From positions 1 through 64,000 of the forward strand of contig NZ_JBNPXF010000011.1 in the NCBI RefSeq assembly GCF_050433445.1: a DNA stretch of 64,000 nt, in the 5' to 3' direction. A model generated the notes under the pieces. That model was not told where the DNA came from and searched no databases. It worked only from the letters and a program-made list of their open reading frames with translations. Positions 33,574 through 42,386 of the stretch are shown piece after piece; within the stretch, counting starts at the first letter, position 1; each line of letters starts with the position of its first letter. The DNA comes from Kroppenstedtia sanguinis (GTDB taxonomy: Bacteria > Bacillota > Bacilli > Thermoactinomycetales > DSM-45169). Made by a program: the position numbers and the translations under genes.

Positions 33574-33984
33574 TCATTCGGTGTCCTCTTTCCCCTTATC
33601 CGTTTTACGGAGTTTTTTTTCGTTCAGCATGGAACGCAGTTCCTGAATATCCTCTTCAGTTAAGGAATCTTCCTGGATAAACTGAACCAACATCGATTTT
33701 AACGTGCCACCATAAATTCGCTTCAGAAAAGATTCTGCCTCGGCGTGCTGACAATCTTTTTGTGAGTATAGCGGATAAAAAGTATAGACTTTTTGCTCCC
33801 GATTGACTCCCACCACATTTTTTTGCACCAGACGATCCAATAGAGTGCGGATGGTTTTAGGTTTCCAATCGGAGTGCTCCTGCAAGGAGCGGATCACTTC
33901 ACTGGCAGTTTGTGGGGATTGATCCCAGAGTATATTCATAACTTCCCATTCTGCTTCTGAGATACTGGGTACTTTTTTAGCCAA
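33574..33984 (-). CDS. blaI: Beta-lactamase repressor BlaI
   Basis: 136 aa of the BlaI/MecI winged-helix family: ISEAEWEVMNILW near residue 8, KPKTIRTLLDRLVQK recognition helix, and a C-terminal dimerisation part that BlaR1 signalling destroys. The start is TTG at 33984 with GGAAGGAGG upstream. It lies 150 bp after blaR1, with a degenerate copy of the mobile-element core between them, so the usual blaR1-blaI overlap is lost. Probable targets are the dyads at 37117-37147. Confidence 0.93.
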   Translation of the reverse strand: MAKKVPSISEAEWEVMNILWDQSPQTASEVIRSLQEHSDWKPKTIRTLLDRLVQKNVVGVNREQKVYTFYPLYSQKDCQHAEAESFLKRIYGGTLKSMLVQFIQEDSLTEEDIQELRSMLNEKKLRKTDKGKEDTE

Positions 33985-34050
33985 TTTTGTCCTCCTTCCA
34001 TACCTGGACCAAGCCGGTCGGGATGTAGCTTAGAATGGACCTGCCACACT

Positions 34051-34080
34051 CGCAAGGGACCTTGACGAGACTTATGCTCC
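34051..34080 (-). repeat. Degenerate mobile-element core between blaR1 and blaI
   Basis: On the minus strand GCATAAGTCTCGTCAAGGTC matches the family core GCACAAGTCTCGCCAGGGTC at most positions. It is the only copy found in this orientation and the only one inside an operon. No inverted ends are visible. Confidence 0.45.
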
Positions 34081-34133
34081 CTAGATACAAAGAAGAGGCA
34101 AGTCCCACTCTTCCGCTCGGGGGCCAGTCGGAC

Positions 34134-35921
34134 CTAATATATGCCCTTCCCCTTCAAAATCGATAAGGTGATCTTGGCTGCGCGACTTCCCTGGGCATGG
34201 TCGTCATCTCGAATATTTGTTGCGAAGAAATAAGTGTTCTCGCCGGTCTCTACATAGCCAATGAACCAACCGTTGATATTTTTGTGATTTACCGCTCCTG
34301 TACCTGTTTTCCCAGAAAGCTGTTTGCCAGCCTTCTCTTCTAAGCGGATAGTATCTTTGACGGTCTGAATATTCTTCTCGCTAAATCCGAATTGGTTGGT
34401 ATAAAAAGCTTGGAGCAATTGCACCTGTTCTACAGGGGATATTTTCAATGAAGAGGATTCCAGCCAATACTGGCCGTTTCCCCCGGAAAAATCGGTATTG
34501 CCGTAGCGGATCTGTTTTAGAAAGGCTTGCAGATCCTTTCGTTGGCTTTTTTTATCTAAATCCTCAAAGTACCAGTTTACTGAATTACTCATAGCTGTGT
34601 ATAAATCCTGATCCTGGTTCCAAGCTTGATAAGGGTACGTTTTTCCGTTCCATTTCAGGGTGGAATTTTCTTGTGTGATGATCTTGGATTCCAATGCATA
34701 CAATGCGCTGAAAATCTTGTAAGTTGAATCCGGGGAAACTCTCAGGGTGCTGTGATTTTCGTTGTATATATGATACCGATCCGCCTGCATATCATATAAG
34801 ACGAAGCCTCCATCCAGCCCTGTAAAGTATTTGCTTAAATCCTCGTGAACCGTCCGCTCATTTTTAAAATCGTAACGAGTATGATCCTTAGCCATCGCGG
34901 AAATGAAGGGAATCTGGCTGGCAACGAAGATCCCCACCAGCATAAAAATAGCGAAGCTCTTGCGTTTTAACAACTTGGATTCTGCTGTGAAGTTTGCGAT
35001 CTTTTCAATCCGTTTTTTGAGTTGCTTCTTGGAGCCGTTCAGCTGATTGGCCAAAACGAAATTCTCAGGCTGTGATACTTTGTCTGCCACATGGATCATC
35101 GTATTTCCATATTCAACATAATCCTGGGGGACCAATGTATTTAAAACCGCATGATCACAGGCTATTTCCCGATCCAATCTCATCTCCCTGAAAGCGATCC
35201 AAACCAGCGGATTGAACCAGTATAAGATTTGAAAAATAGCAAGCAGATCGTTCGTCAAAATATCTTTGTTTTTATAGTGATGGAGTTCATGCAAAAAAAT
35301 GTACTTGAGCTCTTTCATGGACAGCCAGTCTTCAAAATGAGTCGGTAGCACCACATAGGTCTTAAAAAGTCCAAATGTCATGGCCGATTTGACAAGGGGA
35401 GATTTCCCTACATAAATATTTCTCGATAGGTTTAAATCCAGCTTACACTGTTCAAATAAGAGTAGAACCTCTTCATTTTTGATCTTAGAAGTACTCTTGC
35501 GAATCTTCCTGATCTTGAGACAAGCTTTGACTGTCAGGACAGACACCACTACGATTCCTGCCATCCATATGCCAGCGATCACAATATGCAGGAAGTCCGG
35601 TAGGAGAGGGTTGACAGAGATCGTAAAATCCTGCGACCAATCCTTCTGGCCCCCATGATCTCCAGTAGTGTTAGCAGGCAGTTCCCATGGATTGCCTTGA
35701 TTTCTCTCGAAGAAGGGAAGATGATTTCCAAAATTTAATAAATGGCTGGGTAGCAAAGGCAACGACAGTGCAATCAACAAGAAGAACCAGAGATGATATT
35801 GCCATTTGGCCGATAGTTGCTTTTGGAACACTTTTTTGATCAGTAGGATCACAGCAATGGTTAGAGAAGAGATGATCCAACCGATTACCAAGCGAGTTAT
35901 GATGACGTGACTTATCTCCAT
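34134..35921 (-). CDS. blaR1: Beta-lactam sensor-transducer BlaR1
   Basis: About 595 aa from the ATG at 35921 (GGGTGGAG upstream; the frame runs on to 36032). The N-terminal half has four membrane helices and an M56 zinc protease domain with HELHH. The C-terminal extracellular domain is a class D-like penicillin sensor with Ser acylation motif STYK, SNS and KTGTG. Acylation by a beta-lactam activates the protease, leading to loss of BlaI and induction of the beta-lactamase. The bla cluster is more AT-rich than phoPR beside it. Confidence 0.94.
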   Translation of the reverse strand: MEISHVIITRLVIGWIISSLTIAVILLIKKVFQKQLSAKWQYHLWFFLLIALSLPLLPSHLLNFGNHLPFFERNQGNPWELPANTTGDHGGQKDWSQDFTISVNPLLPDFLHIVIAGIWMAGIVVVSVLTVKACLKIRKIRKSTSKIKNEEVLLLFEQCKLDLNLSRNIYVGKSPLVKSAMTFGLFKTYVVLPTHFEDWLSMKELKYIFLHELHHYKNKDILTNDLLAIFQILYWFNPLVWIAFREMRLDREIACDHAVLNTLVPQDYVEYGNTMIHVADKVSQPENFVLANQLNGSKKQLKKRIEKIANFTAESKLLKRKSFAIFMLVGIFVASQIPFISAMAKDHTRYDFKNERTVHEDLSKYFTGLDGGFVLYDMQADRYHIYNENHSTLRVSPDSTYKIFSALYALESKIITQENSTLKWNGKTYPYQAWNQDQDLYTAMSNSVNWYFEDLDKKSQRKDLQAFLKQIRYGNTDFSGGNGQYWLESSSLKISPVEQVQLLQAFYTNQFGFSEKNIQTVKDTIRLEEKAGKQLSGKTGTGAVNHKNINGWFIGYVETGENTYFFATNIRDDDHAQGSRAAKITLSILKGKGIY

Positions 35922-35977
35922 CACTCCACCCTTTCTATGCAATCGGGTACAGATCGATTGTACATCAGAATATGAAG

Positions 35978-36000
35978 AAAGCCTCTGTTTTAGAGGCTTT
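35978..36000 (-). terminator. Hairpin between blaP and blaR1
   Basis: AAAGCCTCT and AGAGGCTTT around a 5-nt loop. On the minus strand it is followed by TTCTTC. It lies between the putative blaR1 promoter and the blaR1 start, so it may end blaP transcripts or attenuate blaR1. Confidence 0.5.
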
Positions 36001-36007
36001 TGGCTTG

Positions 36008-36056
36008 AGTTTACACCGGTCTCCCGTGTCATTCAAGACATGGGAAGATCTGTACA
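36008..36056 (-). promoter_or_regulatory. Probable blaR1-blaI promoter
   Basis: Minus strand TTGAAT (36036-36031), 17 nt, TAAACT (36013-36008). TGTACA palindromes, compatible with BlaI half-sites (TACA/TGTA), lie on both sides at 36051-36056 and 35959-35964. Confidence 0.5.
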
Positions 36057-36130
36057 AGACTGTTTGCAAACAAAAACAGGGAATCGCCTGAAAATCATAA
36101 AAGCGCAAGAGGATGTTTGTGATTTTTAGC

Positions 36131-37033
36131 TTACTTTAGGGCATCGATTGCGATTTTAGTCGCTTGCTCGATCAGTTGATCATCATATTCGGCATCCTTC
36201 TGGTCCTTGCTGGAAAGTACTGCGAGGACAATCGGATCGCCTTTCGATGGCCAAATGATGGCGATATCGTTTCGCGTTCCGTAGAGTCCGGCCCCACTTT
36301 TATCTGCCACTTCCCAATCCTTAGGTACACCAGCACGAATGAGTGTATCGCCTGTGGTGCTTCGCTTCATCCAGTCCATTAACTGTTCACTTTTTTCCAC
36401 AGGAAGTACGTCATTTCCCAGTGTGAAAGCCTGGAGGCTGGTGACAAGTGCCTTAGGTGTGCTCGTATCCCGAGTGTCGCCGGGTTTTACATCGTTCAGC
36501 TCGGGTTCGATCCGCGCCGGTTGGGTCACATCATCTCCGATCTTGCGGAGCGCTTTTTTAAATCCACTGGGTCCGCCGATCTGTTCCAGTATGAGATTTC
36601 CCGCAGTGTTGTCACTGTATCGAAGGGAAGCATCGGCAAGCTCTTTCAAGGTCATTCCGGTATCTACATGCTTCTCTGTGATCGGATTGTAGTTTACGAG
36701 GTCCTCACGGGTGTATTTGATTTTTTGGTCCAGGTCTTTGATGGACTTTTTTTGTAACAAGGCGCCTACAGCCAAAGCTTTGTGAGTTGATGTATAAGCA
36801 AAGCGTTGATCCGCTTGATAACTTACGGTCTGTTTAGTGCCGGTATCCAGTGCATAGACGCCCAGTTTGGCATCAAATTGATCCTCCAGTTTAGCAAAAG
36901 CATCTTTCGTTGTGGTTTCCTGCTTTTCTGGTTGGGGTTGGGCGGCTTGATTTTCAGCACAACCCATCAGCGCTACAGATGTGAACAGGAATACAGGAAC
37001 CATTTTGCTGATCATCGGTTTCCAAGATTTCAT
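36131..37033 (-). CDS. blaP: Class A beta-lactamase, lipoprotein form
   Basis: Hydrolyses beta-lactams. 300 aa with a lipoprotein signal (SVALMGC, lipid Cys25), so it is probably membrane-anchored on the outside. Active-site motifs in order: the STHK box (Ser70-Lys73 in class A numbering), YSDNTA (SDN loop), EPELN (Glu166) and ADKSGAG (KSG in place of the common KTG). The sequence is close to Bacillus penicillinases. SD AAAAGGGG lies 10 nt before the ATG. Expressed from a promoter overlapped by BlaI-type operators; regulators blaR1 and blaI follow on the same strand. Confidence 0.95.
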   Translation of the reverse strand: MKSWKPMISKMVPVFLFTSVALMGCAENQAAQPQPEKQETTTKDAFAKLEDQFDAKLGVYALDTGTKQTVSYQADQRFAYTSTHKALAVGALLQKKSIKDLDQKIKYTREDLVNYNPITEKHVDTGMTLKELADASLRYSDNTAGNLILEQIGGPSGFKKALRKIGDDVTQPARIEPELNDVKPGDTRDTSTPKALVTSLQAFTLGNDVLPVEKSEQLMDWMKRSTTGDTLIRAGVPKDWEVADKSGAGLYGTRNDIAIIWPSKGDPIVLAVLSSKDQKDAEYDDQLIEQATKIAIDALK

Positions 37034-37116
37034 GAGAGTTGAACCCCTTTTCTTGGGTAGGTTTTTAAAAATTATTCGTGCTTTCGATATGGGGAAAATT
37101 CCTCCTTTTTAACCAG

Positions 37117-37162
37117 ATTACATCCGTAATACTATCCTACACATGTAATCCGTAAGTGTCAA
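37117..37162 (-). promoter_or_regulatory. bla promoter with BlaI operators
   Basis: Minus strand TTGACA (37162-37157), 17 nt, TAGGAT (37139-37134). Perfect dyads ATTACATCCGTAAT (37117-37130) and TACACATGTA (37138-37147) match the TACA/TGTA pattern of BlaI/MecI sites and overlap the -10 and start point. Confidence 0.8.
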
Positions 37163-37425
37163 TCTCTAAGATCGAATCAGTAGGTGCCGTACTAAAAGGA
37201 TGGATTTCGGCTAAAGATCGGTTTTCCAACCAGGATAGGGGCAGGTCTGGGTGAGAATTCACATAGCGGAACCTAAGTTCTGAGAAGCCAAAGTCACTCC
37301 ATGTGAAACCCACTCTCCCTGTGAAGGGTTGTTTCACAACGTTTTTAGGGGGTATCCTCTTGAATGGTTGCCGTTGGTGACTGGAATGTGGGCAACACGA
37401 CCGACCCACCTGAAATATGGCGACA
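37163..37425. other. Gene-free stretch before mobile copy D
   Basis: No supported gene. It contains only weak frames. The segment directly left of copy D carries the duplicated target ATGGCGACA (37417-37425). Confidence 0.4.
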
Positions 37426-37663
37426 CAGGCGTGTTGATTAACCATATTTTAGAAAGGAAATAAGGTCGGGATGGTGAAGCGCCTTTGCACCCATAGGGCA
37501 CAAGTCTCGCCAGGGTCGCTTTCCGCTCCCGGGTCTCGCTATGCGTTCTTTGCACGAGATCGAAGCCGTCCCACCATTCCCGTCCCCTCAAGCAATAAAC
37601 GATAGGGTAATGTAAGGATCGTTTCGTTCCCATCATCCACTTTAGGGTTCATCAACAGGCCTG
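37426..37663 (+). mobile_element. MITE-like element, copy D (subfamily II)
   Basis: Left end CAGGCGTGTTGATTAACCAT, right end GGTTCATCAACAGGCCTG. Flanked by ATGGCGACA (37417-37425) and ATGGGGACA (37664-37672), one mismatch in nine. It contains the shared core and the block ending in GAAGCCGTCCCACCATTCCC. About 238 bp, no coding frame. Confidence 0.75.
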
Positions 37664-37698
37664 ATGGGGACAATAACACGCTTGCCAGGTGGGGTGAG

Positions 37699-37737
37699 GC
37701 TGGAAGGGGAAATCCATTTCCCTCTCCAGCTTTTTTT
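37699..37737 (+). terminator. Terminator upstream of pstS
   Basis: GCTGGA/TCCAGC with an inner GGAAAT/ATTTCC, then seven T. No plus-strand gene precedes it within 4 kb, so it mainly shields pstS from transcripts entering through mobile copy D. Confidence 0.8.
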
Positions 37738-37766
37738 ATGCCTGTTTTTCAATCAGTCTGCTCCTC

Positions 37767-37820
37767 TTAACAAAACCTTTACAATGGGTTCATTTAAGAC
37801 TAAAAGTCTATCTTTATAGT
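37767..37820 (+). promoter_or_regulatory. Pho box and -10 of the pst operon
   Basis: PhoP-type half-sites TTAACA (37767-37772), TTTACA (37778-37783) and TTCATT (37789-37794) are repeated at exact 11-bp steps, followed by TATAGT (37815-37820). There is no sigma-A -35, as usual at PhoP-activated promoters. Confidence 0.75.
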
Positions 37821-37837
37821 TAGCGGTGAGGAAAGCA

Positions 37838-38770
37838 ATGAAGCGACCACTCATTAGGGGGTACCAGCTTATGTTCAAGAAATCTATCGTTCTTGGCAGT
37901 GCCTTTGCACTTGCATTCGGGGTTATCGGATGCAGTCAAAGCAACAGTGGTAGCGCGGATCAGGAGAGTCAATTAAAAGGTTCCTTGACCGCTGTCGGTT
38001 CCACCGCCATGCAACCTTTGGTAGAGGAGGCGGCTAACCAATTCACCGCCAAAAACCCCGGCGTCCAAGTGAACGTCCAGGGGGGCGGGAGCGGTACCGG
38101 GCTGAGTTCGGCCGTGGATGGTTCCGCTGATATTGGAAACTCCGATGTCTTTGCCGAAGAGAAAGATGGCATCGACGCTGCCAAGATCGAAGACCATAAA
38201 GTGTTCGTCGTCGGGATGGGACCGGTCGTTAACCCGAAAACCGGGGTGGAGGATCTGACCCAAAAACAGCTGATCGACATCTTCACTGGCAAGGTGAAGA
38301 ACTGGAAGGAAGTCGGCGGTAAGGATCAGGAGATTGTGCTGGTCAATCGGCCGGAGAGCTCCGGCACTCGTTCTACTTTTCAAACCTTCGCTCTCAATGG
38401 GCAGGATGAACATCGGGCCAAGGGAGGAATTGAGGAAGACTCCTCCGGCACAGTGAAGAAAATCGTCAGTGAAACCCCTGGCGCTATCGGCTACCTGGCC
38501 TTCTCTTACTTTGATGATTCTGTGAAGCCCGTGAAGCTGGAGGGTGTGGAACCCAAGAACGAGAACGTCCACACCGGCAAATGGAAAGTTTGGGCGTATC
38601 AACACATGTATACCCCCAAGGAAAGTGAAAACCAAGAGCTAGCCAAGGCGTTCATCGACTATATCTTGTCCGATGAAATCCAAAACGATTTGATCCCGCA
38701 ATTGGGATATATCCCAGTGACTCAGATGAAGGTAGAACGGGATGCTTCTGGCAAAGTAACCGAGAAATAA
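37838..38770 (+). CDS. pstS: Phosphate-binding lipoprotein PstS
   Basis: Captures phosphate outside the membrane for the PstCAB importer. About 310 aa with a lipoprotein signal ending GVIGC, then the phosphate-site loops GSTAMQPL and GGGSGTGLSS, and NRPESSGTRSTF. The frame opens at 37826, but the likely transcription start is about there, so the ATG at 37838 (GAGG 6 nt upstream) or the ATG at 37871 (AGGGGG upstream) is the true start. First gene of pstS-C-A-B1-B2-phoU. Confidence 0.95.
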   Translation: MKRPLIRGYQLMFKKSIVLGSAFALAFGVIGCSQSNSGSADQESQLKGSLTAVGSTAMQPLVEEAANQFTAKNPGVQVNVQGGGSGTGLSSAVDGSADIGNSDVFAEEKDGIDAAKIEDHKVFVVGMGPVVNPKTGVEDLTQKQLIDIFTGKVKNWKEVGGKDQEIVLVNRPESSGTRSTFQTFALNGQDEHRAKGGIEEDSSGTVKKIVSETPGAIGYLAFSYFDDSVKPVKLEGVEPKNENVHTGKWKVWAYQHMYTPKESENQELAKAFIDYILSDEIQNDLIPQLGYIPVTQMKVERDASGKVTEK

Positions 38771-38861
38771 AGGACCGCTTGAAACATATAATCACCGGCA
38801 GTTCAGGGGGAAGATACCTGTGTATCGTTCCCCTGATTGCCGTCGGGAAAGGGGCGAGATC

Positions 38862-39812
38862 ATGGAAACCACAGAAAGGATTCCTCCGATCAATGGGGAG
38901 GGCGTTTCCAAACCCGGCAGCTTGGGGGACCGTCTGAGGCAACCCGCCCGGAAACAGCTCCGGATCGAGAGGCGGGGACGCCTTCTCACCTGGTTCAGTG
39001 CTACGGTGATGATGGGGATCCTGCTGGCACTCCTCTTTTTCATCACTTCCAAGGGGCTTTCCACCTTTATCAAAGACGGGGTGAGCTTGTCCAGTTTTTT
39101 TTCCAACCAATGGGCTCCCTCTGAGGGACAATTCGGCGCACTTCCTTTTATTACTGGTTCCTTCGCGGTGACGGTGCTGGCAGCTCTGATCAGTGCGCCC
39201 CTGGGGATTGGGGCAGCGGTCTTCATGACGGAGATCGCTCCCGCTTGGGGACGAAAAGTGTTGCAGCCGGTTATTGAATTGTTGGTCGGCATCCCCTCTG
39301 TGGTGTATGGATTTATCGGTCTGACTCTGTTAGTTCCTTATATCCGCAATATCCACGGGGGATCGGGTTTCAGTCTGTTGGCAGGGGTGATTGTGCTTTC
39401 GATCATGATCCTGCCCACGATCACTTCGATTGCGGTGGACACCTTACAAAATGTTCCCCGCAAGATTCGGGAAGCTTCCTATGCCTTGGGAGCCACCCGC
39501 TGGCAAACGATTCGTCGGGTGTTGCTCCGCACTTCCCTCTCTGGATTGATGACAGGGGTGGTGCTGGGGATGGCCCGGGCTTTTGGTGAGGCTCTCGCTG
39601 TTCAGATGGTGATCGGCAACTCAGGCCAGATTCCAACGGGTCTTTTCGATCCGATCAGCACGCTGACCAGTGTGATTACCCTGCACATGGGCAACACCGT
39701 TCAAGGTTCCGCCTATAACGACGCATTGTGGTCGATGGCGTTGATTCTACTCCTGATGACGCTTTTCTTCATTGTCGTCATCCGCCTGATCACGAGAAGG
39801 AGGGAGTCCTGA
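38862..39812 (+). CDS. pstC: Phosphate ABC transporter permease PstC
   Basis: Membrane subunit of the phosphate importer. 316 aa from the ATG at 38862 (AAAGGGGCGAG upstream; the frame runs on to 38820). About six helices after a basic cytoplasmic N-terminus; permease loop REASYALGATRWQTIRRVLL. The stop overlaps the pstA start (TGATG). Confidence 0.95.
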   Translation: METTERIPPINGEGVSKPGSLGDRLRQPARKQLRIERRGRLLTWFSATVMMGILLALLFFITSKGLSTFIKDGVSLSSFFSNQWAPSEGQFGALPFITGSFAVTVLAALISAPLGIGAAVFMTEIAPAWGRKVLQPVIELLVGIPSVVYGFIGLTLLVPYIRNIHGGSGFSLLAGVIVLSIMILPTITSIAVDTLQNVPRKIREASYALGATRWQTIRRVLLRTSLSGLMTGVVLGMARAFGEALAVQMVIGNSGQIPTGLFDPISTLTSVITLHMGNTVQGSAYNDALWSMALILLLMTLFFIVVIRLITRRRES

Positions 39813-40696
39813 TGAAGGCCAAAGTGACCGATCGCATCGCCACCGTCGTTTTTTATCTGATTGCCTTTGCCATTATCGGGGTGTTGGCGGGTTTACTCGG
39901 ATGGATCTTGGTCCGAGGTGTCCAGGTGATCGATGGCTCATTTTTGACTACGCCCCCCTCCACGGTGATAGCCGGTGGCGGGATTGCTCCCCAACTGTTT
40001 AATTCTTTCTACCTCTTGTTCCTCACGATGTTGATTACCCTTCCCCTCGGTTTAGGGGGTGGGATCTACATGGCGGAATATGCTAAGCCTGGTCGGTGGA
40101 CTCGTTTCATCCGGCTCAGCATCGAGGTCTTGTCCTCTTTGCCTTCCATCGTGGTCGGATTGTTCGGGATGCTTCTCTTTGTTCAGTACACCGGCTGGGG
40201 TTTTTCCCTCGCCGCCGGTGCACTGGCGTTGACGGTATTTAACCTGCCGTTGATGGTGCGGGTGGTGGAACAGGCGATCACTTCCGTGCCTTTGGAACAG
40301 AAAGAGGCCAGCCTCGCCCTGGGGGTGACCCATTGGCAAACCATCACCCAAGTGATCCTCCCGGCGGCGCTACCTGGCATCTTGACGGGGACGATCCTGG
40401 CTGCCGGCCGGGTGTTTGGCGAGGCGGCGGCCCTGATGTTTACTGCGGGTATGAGTTCGCCGCCGCTGGACTTTGGCAACTGGGATCCCACCTCACCCAC
40501 CTCTCCTCTTCATCCTTTCCGTCCAGCCTCCACACTGGCTGTGCACATCTGGAAAATCAACTCCGAGGGGATCATCCCCGATGCCGGGGAAGTGGCGGCG
40601 GGTGCGTCAGCAGTGTTAGTGATTGCCGTTCTCCTTTTCAATCTGTCTGCCCGCTGGGTGGGGCGATGGATCCACCGGAAAATGACATCCAGCTGA
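39812..40696 (+). CDS. pstA: Phosphate ABC transporter permease PstA
   Basis: Second membrane subunit. 294 aa from the ATG at 39812, which follows GGAGGGAG and overlaps the pstC stop. About six helices and the permease loop KEASLALGVTHWQTITQVIL. It forms a heterodimer with PstC and couples to the PstB ATPases. Confidence 0.95.
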   Translation: MKAKVTDRIATVVFYLIAFAIIGVLAGLLGWILVRGVQVIDGSFLTTPPSTVIAGGGIAPQLFNSFYLLFLTMLITLPLGLGGGIYMAEYAKPGRWTRFIRLSIEVLSSLPSIVVGLFGMLLFVQYTGWGFSLAAGALALTVFNLPLMVRVVEQAITSVPLEQKEASLALGVTHWQTITQVILPAALPGILTGTILAAGRVFGEAAALMFTAGMSSPPLDFGNWDPTSPTSPLHPFRPASTLAVHIWKINSEGIIPDAGEVAAGASAVLVIAVLLFNLSARWVGRWIHRKMTSS

Positions 40697-40713
40697 AATG
40701 GAGATGATCGATC

Positions 40714-41526
40714 GTGAATAGGCTTCTCTTGCAAACAGAACTCCCTTCCGTGGAAGAGATGGAGATCGGTCTGGGAAAGACTCTGCTACAAACCGAAGCA
40801 CTCCATGTTCACTACGGAGACAACCCTGCAGTGAAGAATATTGATCTGCCCCTGTATCAGCAGACAGTGACAGCCCTGATCGGTCCTTCCGGCTGTGGGA
40901 AGTCCACTTTTCTCCGCTGCCTCAATCGAATGAACGATACGATTCCCACCGCACGGGTGACCGGGAAGATTTGGGTGGATGGGGTGGATATCAATCACCC
41001 CCAAGTTAATGCGGTTCAGGTACGCAAACAGATCGGAATGGTTTTCCAAAAGCCCAATCCCTTTCAGAAGTCCATCTTTGACAATGTGGCCTACGGACCG
41101 AAATTGGACGGAGCCAACAAACGGGAACAATCAGAGATTGTGGAACGGAGCCTGCGGCAAGTGGGGTTGTGGGAGGAAGTGAAGGACCGCCTGAAAAAAT
41201 CTGCCTGGGATCTCTCTGGCGGACAGCAGCAACGACTCTGCATCGCCCGCACCATTGCGATGAATCCCGAGATCATTCTGCTAGACGAGCCGACTTCCGC
41301 CCTGGACCCCATCTCCACAGCAAAAATTGAAGAACTGATTTCCGAACTGAAACAGAACTACACCATCGCCATCGTCACCCACAATATGCAGCAGGCCGCC
41401 CGGATTTCAGATCGGACCGCCTTTTTCCTGATGGGGGATCTGATCGAATTTGATGCGACGGGAAAATTGTTTACCCGTCCAGAGAAAAAGGAGACGGAAG
41501 ATTATCTGACGGGACGGTTCGGCTGA
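40714..41526 (+). CDS. pstB1: Phosphate ABC transporter ATPase PstB, copy 1
   Basis: Energises phosphate import. 270 aa; Walker A GPSGCGKST near residue 62, LSGGQQQRL signature, Walker B IILLDEPTSALDP. An N-terminal extension of about 25 residues precedes the core. The start is GTG at 40714 with GGAGATGAT upstream. A second, closely related ATPase gene follows, as in B. subtilis (pstBA, pstBB). Confidence 0.95.
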   Translation: MNRLLLQTELPSVEEMEIGLGKTLLQTEALHVHYGDNPAVKNIDLPLYQQTVTALIGPSGCGKSTFLRCLNRMNDTIPTARVTGKIWVDGVDINHPQVNAVQVRKQIGMVFQKPNPFQKSIFDNVAYGPKLDGANKREQSEIVERSLRQVGLWEEVKDRLKKSAWDLSGGQQQRLCIARTIAMNPEIILLDEPTSALDPISTAKIEELISELKQNYTIAIVTHNMQQAARISDRTAFFLMGDLIEFDATGKLFTRPEKKETEDYLTGRFG

Positions 41527-41544
41527 ACAAAGGAGTCGGTGATC

Positions 41545-42303
41545 ATGAAGGCAGACAAAATTGATGTACAGGATTTTCAGCTGTTTTATGGATCTCATCA
41601 GGCGCTCAACCGGATCCATCTCCAAATCCCGGAACGGGAGGTGACAGCTCTGATCGGTCCTTCAGGGTGTGGGAAGTCCACCTTTCTCCGGAGTCTCAAC
41701 CGGATGAACGACTTGATCCCTGGGGTCCGGACGGAAGGGAGGATTCAAATCGACGGAGACGAGGTGTATGGGGCCTCCCAGGATGTGGTGGAACTGCGCA
41801 AAAAGGTGGGGATGGTGTTTCAACAACCCAATCCCTTTCCCCTGTCCATTTACGATAACCTCACCTACGGGCCGAAGATCCATGGGATCAAGAAGAGAAA
41901 GCGGTTGAATGAGATTGTGGAACGCACCCTTCGCCAAGCCAATCTGTGGGAGGAAGTGAAGGATCGGTTGCACCAGTCGGCGATGGGACTCTCCGGAGGT
42001 CAACAACAACGGCTGGTGCTGGCTCGAGTGCTGGCAGTGGAACCGGAGATTATCCTGATGGATGAGCCGGCCTCTGCCCTGGATCCGATCTCCACCGAGC
42101 GGCTGGAGGAGCTGATCGGGCAGCTGAAGGAGGAGTACACCATCGTCATCGTCACTCACAATATGCAACAAGCAGCACGAGTTTCCGGCCGCACCGCCTT
42201 CTTCCTCAACGGCGAAATCGTCGAATACGACGGAACGGAAAAGATTTTCACCCACCCCGCAGATCCCCGCACTGAGGACTATATCTCCGGCCGCTTCGGT
42301 TGA
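41545..42303 (+). CDS. pstB2: Phosphate ABC transporter ATPase PstB, copy 2
   Basis: 252 aa from the ATG at 41545 (AAAGGAG about 9 nt upstream; a GTG at 41539 is too close to the SD). Walker A GPSGCGKST, LSGGQQQRLVLAR and Walker B IILMDEPASALDP. Clearly homologous to PstB1 along its whole length. The two may be alternative or paired ATPases on the same permease. Confidence 0.95.
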   Translation: MKADKIDVQDFQLFYGSHQALNRIHLQIPEREVTALIGPSGCGKSTFLRSLNRMNDLIPGVRTEGRIQIDGDEVYGASQDVVELRKKVGMVFQQPNPFPLSIYDNLTYGPKIHGIKKRKRLNEIVERTLRQANLWEEVKDRLHQSAMGLSGGQQQRLVLARVLAVEPEIILMDEPASALDPISTERLEELIGQLKEEYTIVIVTHNMQQAARVSGRTAFFLNGEIVEYDGTEKIFTHPADPRTEDYISGRFG

Positions 42304-42386
42304 ACCATGGAGAATGGTGGTCTGAGACGAATATGGGGAGGAAAGAGGTTGCTCCGTTCATTTGGTGGCAGGAAAGGGGAGATGGT

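Noticed and set aside
33560..33594. GGGAAAGAGG/CCTCTTTCCC inverted repeat as a phoR/blaI terminator
   Set aside because: The right arm lies inside the blaI coding end and no T-tract follows; it may help, but the evidence is weak.
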